This document shows, piece by piece, positions 8,419 through 17,454 of a DNA stretch of 39,225 nucleotides. Under the pieces are notes generated by a model. It was not told where the DNA came from. It saw only the letters and a program-made list of their open reading frames with translations, and did no database searches. Each line of letters starts with the position of its first letter. The stretch's first letter is position 1. The position numbers were made by a program, and so were the translations under genes. Origin of the DNA: Deltaproteobacteria bacterium (GTDB taxonomy: Bacteria; Myxococcota; UBA727; VGSZ01); the NCBI GenBank assembly GCA_016874845.1, contig VGSZ01000016.1, positions 1 through 39,225 on the forward strand, read 5' to 3'.

Positions 8419-10245
8419 TCAGGCCTCCCGCGACGACGTTGACAGCGAGGAAGATGACGACGACGGCCGGAAGTCGCGCACCCGCACCTGCAAGGTCGTG
8501 GCACCGTTGAACTCGTTGCGCTCGGGGACGCCAAGCAGATCGACGGGGCGCTGCCACTCAAACTCGCGCTCGGCGGCGCCGAACGCGATGACATCGACAC
8601 GGCCGCGGCGCATGTCGGTGGGCAACGAAGCCGGGTCGATGGTCCCCTTCAGGTGGCCGCTGCCGACGACGCGCACGCCGCGCAGCCGCACTGACGGGAG
8701 CACGAACGCGGGCTCGGGGTTGCTGCGCCCGAACGGCGACGCGGCCTTCAGCGAGTCTACGAGGTCGAAGCGCAGGTCGGCGGCGTCGAGGACGCCGTCG
8801 TGGTGCGCCACGCGGCGCAGGTCCTCGGGGCGCAGCGCCTGCGCCGCGTCGTCAAGGAACGCGTCGCGGAACCGCTCGAGCCCGCCTGCGGCGAGGCGCA
8901 CGCCGGCGGCGTGGTGGTGGCCGCCGAACCCGGCGATCACCTCGCCGACGACGGCGCGCACCCGGCTGAGCGCGTCGTGCAGGTGCAGCCGCTCGACGCT
9001 CCGAGCCGACCCGCGCCCACCCTGCCCGAAGACCACCGCCGGGCGCCCGAAGCGGTCGACCAGCCGCGACGCGACGATCCCCACCACGCCGGGGTGCCAG
9101 CGTTCGTCGCCGACCACCACGGCGTGAGCCTCGCGCAGCTGTGGCGACGCCTCGACCTGGGCGATGGCCTCGGCGATGATCTGCTTCTCGATGTCACGGC
9201 GCGCGGCGTTCTCGGCGTCGAGCGCCGCCGCGAGCGCCCGGGTGACGCCATCGTCACCGCTCTTCAAGAGCCGCACACCCTGCATCGCGTCACCGAGCCG
9301 GCCGGCGGCGTTCACCCGGGGGCCCACCTGATAGCCGAGGTCGCCGGCCGCTACCTGCGCGGCTTCGACGCCGGCCACCTCGAGCAGCGCGCGCATCCCC
9401 GGGCGCCGTCCTTGCCGCAGCAGCTGCAGGCCGGCGTGCACCAGCACGCGGTTCTCGCCCACCAGGGGCACGACGTCGGCGACGGTGCCGAGCGCCACCA
9501 GATCGAGGGCGTCGCGCAGGTCGGGCTCGGGCCGCGTCGACGAGAACCACCCGCGCTCGCGCAGTCGACGCCGCACCGCCAGCGCCAGGTTGAACGTCAC
9601 GCCGACGGCGCAGAGCATCTCGCTGCCCCGCGTGCAGTCGGGCCGGTGGGGGTTGATGACGCTCAGCGCCCGCGGCAGCGCCACCGGCACCGTGTGGTGG
9701 TCGACGACGATGACGTCGACACCGCGGCCGGCGGCGTAGGCGACCTCGTCGTGGTTGGTGACGCCGCAGTCGACGGTGACGATCAGGCGGCAGCCGCCGT
9801 CGACCAGCCGATCGACGCCCGCCTTCGACAGGCCGTAGCCCTCGACGAGCCGGTCGGGGATCGTGCAGATCACGTCGCCGCCCACCGCCTCGAGGAAGTC
9901 GGTGAGCAGCGTCGTGCTTGTGACGCCGTCGACGTCGTAGTCGCCGAACACGCCGATGCGCTCGCCGCGCACCAGCGCGTGCTCGATGCGGTCGAGCGCG
10001 GCGTCGACGCCGGCGAGGCGCAAAGGGTCCGGCAGGTGCTTCAGGCTCGGGCGCAGATACAGCGCGGCGGCGTCCAGCGACGCGACACCACGCCCCACCA
10101 CCACGCGCGCCACCGACCGCGGCAAGGCGTGCTGGTCCGCGATGGCGTGGACGAGCGCGTCGTCGACGGCGCGCTCGCTCCACGCCAGCGGCGGCCGCGG
10201 CAAGGGCGGCGGTGAACTCGTGGCCGAAGCGCCGGGGAGGAACAT
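8419..10245 (-). CDS. recJ: Single-stranded-DNA-specific exonuclease RecJ
   Basis: DHH-family motifs GVFGDYDVDGVTSTTLL, VTVDCGVTN, VIVVDHHTVP, GFGGHHHAAG. Confidence 0.96.
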   Translation of the reverse strand: MFLPGASATSSPPPLPRPPLAWSERAVDDALVHAIADQHALPRSVARVVVGRGVASLDAAALYLRPSLKHLPDPLRLAGVDAALDRIEHALVRGERIGVFGDYDVDGVTSTTLLTDFLEAVGGDVICTIPDRLVEGYGLSKAGVDRLVDGGCRLIVTVDCGVTNHDEVAYAAGRGVDVIVVDHHTVPVALPRALSVINPHRPDCTRGSEMLCAVGVTFNLALAVRRRLRERGWFSSTRPEPDLRDALDLVALGTVADVVPLVGENRVLVHAGLQLLRQGRRPGMRALLEVAGVEAAQVAAGDLGYQVGPRVNAAGRLGDAMQGVRLLKSGDDGVTRALAAALDAENAARRDIEKQIIAEAIAQVEASPQLREAHAVVVGDERWHPGVVGIVASRLVDRFGRPAVVFGQGGRGSARSVERLHLHDALSRVRAVVGEVIAGFGGHHHAAGVRLAAGGLERFRDAFLDDAAQALRPEDLRRVAHHDGVLDAADLRFDLVDSLKAASPFGRSNPEPAFVLPSVRLRGVRVVGSGHLKGTIDPASLPTDMRRGRVDVIAFGAAEREFEWQRPVDLLGVPERNEFNGATTLQVRVRDFRPSSSSSSLSTSSREA

Positions 10246-10259
10246 CGCGTCGCCGTGGT

Positions 10260-12029
10260 TCAGTGGCGAGACTCGGCCTCGTCGGCGGCGCGCTTCGCGT
10301 CGGCGAGCAGGCCGCTCACCAGCCCGGTGACGAAGGCGACGGCCTCGGCGACGGGGACCTTCTTCGTCTGCTCCTTCGTGTCGGTGCGCAGCTTCACCTC
10401 GACGACGCCCTCCTTCAGCGACTTGCCGCCGACGGCGACGCGCACCGGGCAGCCGATCAGGTCGTGGTCCTTGAACTTCACGCCGGGCCGCTCGTCGCGG
10501 TCGTCGAAGAGCACCTCGATGCCCTGAGCCTCCCACGCGCCTTCCATCTTACTCGCCAGGTCCATCGTCTCGGCTTCGTTGCCAAGCGCCACCAACGACA
10601 CGTGGAACGGCGCGATGGGCGCCGGCCAGCGGATGCCGTCGTCGTCGTGGTTCTGCTCGATGGCCGCCGCCGCGGTGCGGGTGACGCCGATGCCGTAGCA
10701 GCCCATCACGCAGAGGCGTTCGACCTTGTCCTCACCCTGGAACGTCGCCTTCATCGCCGATGAGTACTTCGTACCGAGGAAGAACACGTGGCCGACCTCG
10801 ATCCCGCGCGCGGCGTCGTAGACGTCGCCGTTCTTGCCGCAGCGGTCGCCCTTCTGCGCCGTCGTCAGGTCGCCCCAGATCGCCACCGCGAAGTCGCGCC
10901 CTTCGGCGACCTGCACGCGGTGCTCGCCCTCCTTGTTGGCGCCGCACACCAGCCCGGCGAGGCCCTGCACGCCGATGTCGACGACAACGGTGACCTCGGG
11001 AGCGTCGAGCGCCGCCGGGCCCGCGTAGCCGGGCACGAGGCCCTTGCGCCGCGCCTCGTCGTCGGTGAGCAGGCGCACCTGCTTTGCGCCCAGCGCCTTC
11101 TTGAGCTTGATCTCGTTGACGTCGCGATCGCCGCGGCAGACCGCCATGACGGCATTGTTGTCGACGAGGAAAAGCACGGCCTTCAGCACGCGATCGTGCG
11201 CCAGACCCAGGAATTTCGCGACGTCATCGATGGTTTTCTTGTGGGGCGTCTCGACGACGCACGCCGGCTGGCCCGGCGTCTCGGGCGCGCGCTCGGGACG
11301 GGCGATGGGCGCGAGCTCGACGTTGGCGCCATAGGACGGGCGGCCCTTGTCATCGACAGTGAAGACGATGGCGTCCTCGCCGCTGTCGGCGAGCACCTGG
11401 AACTCGTGGCTGCGGTTGCCGCCGATGCTGCCGGTGTCGGCCTCGACCGCGCGGAAGCGCAAGCCACAGCGCGCAAAGATACGACAATACGCCGCGTACA
11501 TGTTGTCATATTCTCTGTGGGCGTCGGCATTGTCGACGTGGAAGGAGTACGCGTCTTTCATCGTGAATTCGCGACCGCGCATCAGCCCGAACCGCGGGCG
11601 CACCTCGTCGCGGAACTTCGTCTGGATCTGGTAGAGGTTCAGCGGCAGCTGCTTGTAGCTCTTGACCTCGTCGCGCACGAGGGCGGTGATCACCTCTTCG
11701 TGGGTCGGGCCGATGATGAAATCGCCGCCCTTTCGGTCCTTGAAACGCAACAGCTCGGGCCCGTATTGGTCCCACCGGCCGGACTCCTGCCACAGCTCGG
11801 CGGGGGCGACGGCGGGCATCAGCAGCTCCTGTGCGCCGGCACGGTTCATCTCCTCGCGGACGATGTTCGCGACCTTGGTGAAGGTGCGCTGGGCGAGTGG
11901 CAGGTACGTGTAGATGCCGGCGGCGAGCTTGCGGATGAACCCAGCCCGCAGCATCAGCCGGTGGCTGACAACGACGGCGTCGGCGGGGGTCTCCTTCACG
12001 GTGGGGATGAGCAGCTTCGTGTAGCGCAT
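10260..12029 (-). CDS. proS: Prolyl-tRNA synthetase
   Basis: MRYTKLLIPTVKETPADAVVVSHRLMLRAGFIRKLAAGIYTYLPLAQR..., GPTHEEVIT, FRDEVRPRFGLMRGREFTMKDAYSFH, MGCYGIGVTRT. Confidence 0.97.
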   Translation of the reverse strand: MRYTKLLIPTVKETPADAVVVSHRLMLRAGFIRKLAAGIYTYLPLAQRTFTKVANIVREEMNRAGAQELLMPAVAPAELWQESGRWDQYGPELLRFKDRKGGDFIIGPTHEEVITALVRDEVKSYKQLPLNLYQIQTKFRDEVRPRFGLMRGREFTMKDAYSFHVDNADAHREYDNMYAAYCRIFARCGLRFRAVEADTGSIGGNRSHEFQVLADSGEDAIVFTVDDKGRPSYGANVELAPIARPERAPETPGQPACVVETPHKKTIDDVAKFLGLAHDRVLKAVLFLVDNNAVMAVCRGDRDVNEIKLKKALGAKQVRLLTDDEARRKGLVPGYAGPAALDAPEVTVVVDIGVQGLAGLVCGANKEGEHRVQVAEGRDFAVAIWGDLTTAQKGDRCGKNGDVYDAARGIEVGHVFFLGTKYSSAMKATFQGEDKVERLCVMGCYGIGVTRTAAAAIEQNHDDDGIRWPAPIAPFHVSLVALGNEAETMDLASKMEGAWEAQGIEVLFDDRDERPGVKFKDHDLIGCPVRVAVGGKSLKEGVVEVKLRTDTKEQTKKVPVAEAVAFVTGLVSGLLADAKRAADEAESRH

Positions 12030-12134
12030 GCGGGTCGTTATCCGGTCGACGGCACGTTGGGAAAGGCCCGTCGTGCGCGCGGGACCTCGGCTGCGACGGT
12101 CCTCGTCGCGCGCGCCGCCGGCCCGCGGGCCGTG

Positions 12135-12140
12135 TAGGCT
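12135..12140 (+). promoter_or_regulatory. Candidate -10 element TAGGCT, 6 nt before the GTG start (possible leaderless transcript)
   Basis: tgTAGGCTgctgcgGTG; shares spacing with several other starts in the window. Confidence 0.4.
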
Positions 12141-12146
12141 GCTGCG

Positions 12147-13316
12147 GTGGTCGCGGTCGTCGTTGGGTTTCTGCTGCTCGCCGCGTCGGGGCCGGCCCCT
12201 GCCGAGGCAGCCGCTGCTGTACCGGTCTCGGCCGAGACCGCCGCCGCGGTGCCGCCCAGCGACGAGACCGTCCGGATCGCCGTCGGCCGCTTTCCGTCGG
12301 CGGTCACCATCGAGGGCGCGCCGTTCGTCGTGCGTCGCGGCGCCGACGACACCACGGTCGCCCTGCGCAAGGTGCGCCTGGCGGTGGGCAAGAAGGGGCT
12401 GATGGTCGACGGACAGCCCTGGGGCGCCGACGTCGCCACCATCGAGACGCGCGCCGACGATGGCGCGCTCCTGCTCGCTGGGCACCGCTACCGGCGCGTG
12501 CTCGAGGTCCGGTACCAGGTCTTCGACAAGAAGCCCGAGCTGCTGGTGGTGCACCCGCTCGACCTCGAGACCTACGTCGCCGGCATCGTGTCGGCCGAGC
12601 TGCCTCGCGGCTGGCCGCTGGCCGCGTACCAGGCGCAGGCGGTGGCCGCGCGGACCTTCGCGATGGCGGCCAAATATCGCCGGCTCGAGCTGCCGTACCA
12701 CATGGAGGCGTCGGTCATCGACCAGGTGTATGGCGGCATCGATCGCGAGCACGCGCTGGCGATCGAGGCGGCGGCCTCAACCCGTGGGGTCGTGCTCACG
12801 TGGCAGCGCCGTCTGGTAAACGCCTACTTCCACGCCGCCTGCGGCGGCGTCACCGAGAGTGCGCTCGAGGGCTGGGGCTCGGCGATGGACTACCTGCCCG
12901 GCTCGTCGTGCGAGCGCTGCAGCGACGCCGCGCGGTACCGCTGGAGAACGAGAGTCGCGCGGAAGACGATCGACAAGGCCTTCGCGCGGGTGCTCGGCGG
13001 TCCGGTGAAGTCGATGAAGATCGTCGAGCGCACCGCCACCGGGCGCACGCGGCGCATCCGCCTCGAAGGCCACAAGCGCGCGACCACCATCTCGGGATCC
13101 GACCTGCGTCGGCTGCTCGGCTGGTCGGTGGTCTGGTCGACGATGATCGACAAGTTCGAGTGGAGCGCCGCCGGGCTCGTCGTCGAGGGCCGCGGCTCCG
13201 GCCACGGCGTCGGGCTCTGCCAGTGGGGTGCACGCGGCTGGGCCGAGGCCGGCGCGTCGTGGCAGGAGATCCTCGCGCGGTACTACCCTGGCGCGGCGCT
13301 CGTGCGGCTCTTCTGA
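12147..13316 (+). CDS. SpoIID/LytB-domain protein
   Basis: HPLDLETYVAGIVSAELPRGWPLAAYQAQAVAARTFAMA ... ACGGVTES ... GRGSGHGVGLCQWGARGWAEAG. Confidence 0.9.
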   Translation: MVAVVVGFLLLAASGPAPAEAAAAVPVSAETAAAVPPSDETVRIAVGRFPSAVTIEGAPFVVRRGADDTTVALRKVRLAVGKKGLMVDGQPWGADVATIETRADDGALLLAGHRYRRVLEVRYQVFDKKPELLVVHPLDLETYVAGIVSAELPRGWPLAAYQAQAVAARTFAMAAKYRRLELPYHMEASVIDQVYGGIDREHALAIEAAASTRGVVLTWQRRLVNAYFHAACGGVTESALEGWGSAMDYLPGSSCERCSDAARYRWRTRVARKTIDKAFARVLGGPVKSMKIVERTATGRTRRIRLEGHKRATTISGSDLRRLLGWSVVWSTMIDKFEWSAAGLVVEGRGSGHGVGLCQWGARGWAEAGASWQEILARYYPGAALVRLF

Positions 13317-13480
13317 ACTGCGCCGGTCGGACCGGGCTCGTCGTCGTTCGCGGCCCACAAAGAACGATTGCGCGTCGGCTGGCTCTGAAGGAATCTCCCG
13401 ACGGATCTCCCGCTGGTTCTCTCCTGCCGGCCTTCCTCAAAGGCTCTGCCAGCACCCTACCTCTCGAGCGGACTCCCCCG

Positions 13481-15451
13481 ATGCTCCCGACATCCCTGCC
13501 CTGCTCGCGCCGTCACGCCCTGCTCGCCGCCCTCGTTCCCATCGCTGCCGTGGTCGTCGCCTGTGCCTCGGCCCCGCCCGCCACGACGGAGGCGGGTCGG
13601 GTGGCGCCGCGGTCGTCCATCATGGCGACGTTCTCGACGAAGCCGACGAAGACGACGTTGGCCCTGCTTCACTTCGGCGACTCCGAGGCGGGTCTGCTGG
13701 CGGACCTCGAGACGGCCCAGGCCGGCGTCGCGCGGACGCACGCCGTGCTCGAGGCGTTGCGGGGCCGGCACGTTAACGTCGTGACCCTGCATGCCGGCGA
13801 CACGATGATCCCGAGCCCCGAGCTGATCGTCGAGGTCGAGCCGGTCCCCGGTGCCGAGAAGCGCAGCGCGCTACTCGCCGGCAATGACCTGCTCCGCGTG
13901 CAGGCCGCGGCTCTGGGCAATCACGATCTCGACATGGGCGAGTCGTTTCTCGCCGACGCAATCAAAGGGGCGACGTTTCCCTGGGTGGCCTCGACGCTGC
14001 GCGTGACCACCGGACCGCTCGCCGGGCTGCTCGCCAACGAGACGATGTGGGTTCACCAAGCGCGCGGGCGCATCCTGCGACGGGCTCTTGTGTGCACCGG
14101 CCCCGTCGTCGCGGGCATTTGCGGCGGTGGCTCCATCGGCGTCGTCGCCGCGAGCCCCGAATCGCTGCGCCTGATCACCCGCGGGGTCGCGACGCTGCAC
14201 GTCCCCGACAACGTGGCCGGCACGGTGGCCCGCCTGCAGGCGCAGGTCGATGCGCTGCGCGCCGAGGGCTTGTCGACCATCGTCCTGCTGGCCCATCGGC
14301 AGGGGATCGAACACGATCTTGCGCTCCTCGATGCCGGCCTGACCGGCGTTGACGTGATCATCTCGGGTGGAGGCGAAGAGCTGCTGGCGTCGACGCAGCA
14401 CCGTCTGGCAACGGGCACCGAACGCGACGTGCGCTGCGCGCTGCTGGGCGAGCCCTGCTATCCGATTGTCCGGATGGCCCGTGACGGCGCTCCGGTCGCG
14501 CTCGTCGCCACCGTCGGCAACCTGCGCGCGGTGGGGGAGCTGGTCGTCACGCTGGACGAAGACGGGGTGCTCACCGGCGTCGACCCGCGGTCCCGCCCGT
14601 GGCCCGTCGACGAGACCAGCGCGCTGGAGCTGCGGGTCCAGCCCGATCGGGCCGACGTCGCCTTCGAGCGGCGCGTGCGCGACGCGTTGCAGCCAATGCA
14701 GGACGTGATCGGCGAGACGCCGGTGTTCCTCGACGGGGTCCGCGAAAACGTCCGCAACGGCGAGACGAACCTCGGCAACGCGTCGGCGGACGCTCTCCTG
14801 CTGGCCGCGCGGGCGGTATCGCCGGCGGTGACGGCAGCCTTCCGCAACGGTGGCGGCATCCGCGGCTCGATCGGTGCCGTCGACGCCACCGGGGCGCGCC
14901 GCGGCAAGCCCGTGACCGTGCTCGATCTGAAGACGACGCTGCGCTTCGACTCGCGGATCGTCGTCGTCGAGCTGACCCACGCGGCGTTGGCGCGCACGGT
15001 CGAGGCGGCGCTGCGCGGCGCCGGCAGCGCGCGCGGTCATTTTCCTCAGGTCTCGCGCGGAGTCGAGTTGCTGTGGGCCACCGGCGGCGCCGATCAGGAG
15101 CACGATCTGCTCGACGGCAGGGTGAAGGGTGTGGCGTGCGACGGCACGCGGCTGCGTCGCCTGGTCATCCCCGGCATCGACGGCGGACCGGTCGTCGTCG
15201 TCGATGGCGGCGTCGTGCGCACCCCCGAAGCACGCGCGACGGTCGCGACCATCGACTTCCTCGCGCAGGGCGGCGACGGCTGGTTCCCGGGGATGAAGCT
15301 GTCGATGACCCCCACCACCGAGACCGAGCAGTCGTCGTTCCGCCGCTGGCTGACCGACCCGGCGGCCCGCGCGAGGACGCTGGCGAGCTCGGCGCGCATC
15401 AAGTCCACCGACGCCGCGGTGTCCGCGACCTGCGTACGCGTCGAGCAGTGA
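13481..15451 (+). CDS. UshA-like bifunctional metallophosphatase/5'-nucleotidase, predicted lipoprotein
   Basis: Lipobox-like VVACAS; AGDTM, ALGNHDLDMGE, and a C-terminal 5'-nucleotidase domain NLGNASADALLLAAR...AFRNGGGIRG. Confidence 0.85.
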   Translation: MLPTSLPCSRRHALLAALVPIAAVVVACASAPPATTEAGRVAPRSSIMATFSTKPTKTTLALLHFGDSEAGLLADLETAQAGVARTHAVLEALRGRHVNVVTLHAGDTMIPSPELIVEVEPVPGAEKRSALLAGNDLLRVQAAALGNHDLDMGESFLADAIKGATFPWVASTLRVTTGPLAGLLANETMWVHQARGRILRRALVCTGPVVAGICGGGSIGVVAASPESLRLITRGVATLHVPDNVAGTVARLQAQVDALRAEGLSTIVLLAHRQGIEHDLALLDAGLTGVDVIISGGGEELLASTQHRLATGTERDVRCALLGEPCYPIVRMARDGAPVALVATVGNLRAVGELVVTLDEDGVLTGVDPRSRPWPVDETSALELRVQPDRADVAFERRVRDALQPMQDVIGETPVFLDGVRENVRNGETNLGNASADALLLAARAVSPAVTAAFRNGGGIRGSIGAVDATGARRGKPVTVLDLKTTLRFDSRIVVVELTHAALARTVEAALRGAGSARGHFPQVSRGVELLWATGGADQEHDLLDGRVKGVACDGTRLRRLVIPGIDGGPVVVVDGGVVRTPEARATVATIDFLAQGGDGWFPGMKLSMTPTTETEQSSFRRWLTDPAARARTLASSARIKSTDAAVSATCVRVEQ

Positions 15452-15559
15452 GTGGCTGATGGAGCCGCGGCTGCGACGTCGCGGCCGGAGGCGACCAGGC
15501 CGGCTCGCGGCGGGCCGGGCGGGCGGGGTGGGTTTCCTGCCTTCGCCAGCGATCCGCAG

Positions 15560-15565
15560 TAGGGT
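15560..15565 (+). promoter_or_regulatory. Candidate -10 element TAGGGT, 6 nt before GTG 15572
   Basis: cagTAGGGTgcggtgGTGACCATG upstream of cdd. Confidence 0.35.
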
Positions 15566-15568
15566 GCG

Positions 15569-16030
15569 GTGGTGACCATGCTCGACGACGCCACCCTCGA
15601 CGCTCTGGGGCTGCAGGCCCTCGCCGCGCGTCGGCGCGCCTATGCGCCCTATTCACACTTCCTCGTCGGCGCGGCCCTGCTGTGCGACGACGGCGCGGTC
15701 ATTGAGGGCTGCAACGTCGAGAACGCGAGCTACGGCTTGTGCATCTGCGCCGAGCGCACCGCGGTGGCGGCCGCCGTCGCGCAGGGGCGTCGACATTTCC
15801 GCGCGGTCGCCATCGCGACCGCGTCGACTCCGCCGGCGACGCCTTGCGGGATGTGCCGGCAGGTTCTGGCCGAGTTCACGCCCCCCAATGGCGACATCGA
15901 CATCCTGCTCGTGAATGACGCGGGCGCGCGGGTGCGCACGACGCTGCGGGCGCTGTTTCCTGGGATCTTCGACATGGCGCAGCTGCAGAGCGGTCAGTCG
16001 CCGGCGTCCACGACAGAGCCTGCCCGATGA
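15569..16030 (+). CDS. cdd: Cytidine deaminase (start GTG 15569, GTG 15572 or ATG 15578)
   Basis: APYSHFLVGAAL, CNVENASYGLCICAERTAV, PCGMCRQVLAEF. Confidence 0.94.
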   Translation: MVTMLDDATLDALGLQALAARRRAYAPYSHFLVGAALLCDDGAVIEGCNVENASYGLCICAERTAVAAAVAQGRRHFRAVAIATASTPPATPCGMCRQVLAEFTPPNGDIDILLVNDAGARVRTTLRALFPGIFDMAQLQSGQSPASTTEPAR

Positions 16031-17385
16031 TCCTGCAGAGCGATCCGCGCCCGGTGCTGCTGCACGGCGGCACCGTCGTCACCGTCGACGGCGATGACCG
16101 GGTCTTCGTCGGCGACGTGCTCTTGCACCACGGGCGGATCGCGGCGCTGGGGCCTGCCGGCTCGGTCCAGCTCACGCCGGGCACCCGGGTGCTCGATGTC
16201 ACCGACAGCATCGTCTGCCCCGGCTTCGTGCAGTCGCACGTGCACCTTTGTCAGGTGCTGTTCCGCGGCATCGCCGAGGACCTCGCGCTCTTGCCGTGGC
16301 TGCGGCAGCGCATCTGGCCCCTTGAGGCCGCGCTCAGCGCCGCGACGCTGCGCGCGTCGGCGCGGCTCGGGATCGCCGAGCTGCTGCTGGGCGGCACGAC
16401 GTCGATCCTCGACATGGGCACGGTGCATGACCACCACGTCGTCTTCGAGGCGGCGAGCACCATGGGCATCCGCATGACGTCGGGCAAGGCGATGATGGAC
16501 CGGGTAGGTCAAAGCTCGCTCGATGAGCCCACCGCCGCGTCGCTGTCGTCCTCGAACCACCTGGCCGACGCGTGGCACGGCGCCGCCGACGACCGCCTGC
16601 GCTACGCGTACGCGCCGCGCTTCATCCTGTCGTGCAGCGACGAGCTGCTGCGCCAGACGGTGGTGGAGGCCCGCGCCCGCGGCTGCCTGATGCACACCCA
16701 CGCCAGCGAGAACCCCGGCGAGGTCGACGCCGTCCGCGCCGCCACCGGGCGTGACAACGTCGTCGCCCTCGAAGAGCGTGGCATCGCCGGCAAGGACGTC
16801 GTGCTCGCCCACTGCGTACACCTGTCTGAAGACGAACGCGCGTCGCTGAAGCGCCACCGGACGCGGGTGGCGCACTGCCCGTCGACGAACCTGAAGCTCG
16901 CCAGCGGCATCGCCCCCATCCCGGGCCTGCTCGCCGACGGCGTCGTTGTCGGCGTCGGCGCCGACGGCGCGCCGTGCAACAACCGGCTCAGCGCTTTCAC
17001 CGAGATGCGCCTCGCCGCGTTGTTGCAGAAGCCCGCTCACGGCGCCGAGGCGATGCCAGCGCGGACGGCGCTGCGCCTGATGACGATGGGCTCGGCCGCG
17101 GTGCTTGGCCGCGACGGCGACACCGGCTCCCTCGAGCCGGGCAAGCGCGCCGACGTCGTCGTCGTCGGGCGCGAGCGCCCTCACCTGCGACCCCTCGCCG
17201 ATCCTGTCGCGACGCTGGTGCACGCCGCCGAGGCCGCCGACGTCACGCACGTCTTCGTCGACGGGCGTCAGCTCGTGCGCGACCGACGTCTGGTGCACGA
17301 CGACCTCGGCAGCATCCTCGCCGACGCTGAGATCGCGGTGGGCGAGGTCGCCGCGCGCGCCGCGATCGCCCGCGGTCTTCCCTGA
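16027..17385 (+). CDS. Amidohydrolase, SAH/5'-deoxyadenosine deaminase-like
   Basis: GFVQSHVHLCQ, HTHASENPGE, GADGAPCNNRLSAFTEMRLAALLQKP; ATGA overlap with cdd. Confidence 0.85.
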   Translation: MILQSDPRPVLLHGGTVVTVDGDDRVFVGDVLLHHGRIAALGPAGSVQLTPGTRVLDVTDSIVCPGFVQSHVHLCQVLFRGIAEDLALLPWLRQRIWPLEAALSAATLRASARLGIAELLLGGTTSILDMGTVHDHHVVFEAASTMGIRMTSGKAMMDRVGQSSLDEPTAASLSSSNHLADAWHGAADDRLRYAYAPRFILSCSDELLRQTVVEARARGCLMHTHASENPGEVDAVRAATGRDNVVALEERGIAGKDVVLAHCVHLSEDERASLKRHRTRVAHCPSTNLKLASGIAPIPGLLADGVVVGVGADGAPCNNRLSAFTEMRLAALLQKPAHGAEAMPARTALRLMTMGSAAVLGRDGDTGSLEPGKRADVVVVGRERPHLRPLADPVATLVHAAEAADVTHVFVDGRQLVRDRRLVHDDLGSILADAEIAVGEVAARAAIARGLP

Positions 17386-17454
17386 CGCGCACGGCGCGCA
17401 CGCCCGCCACGGCCCTCTTGTGCAGGTCGTCGTCGTCGGCGCAGACTGCGGTCG

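Noticed and set aside
10788-12137. 449-aa plus-strand ORF
   Set aside because: Antisense to proS.
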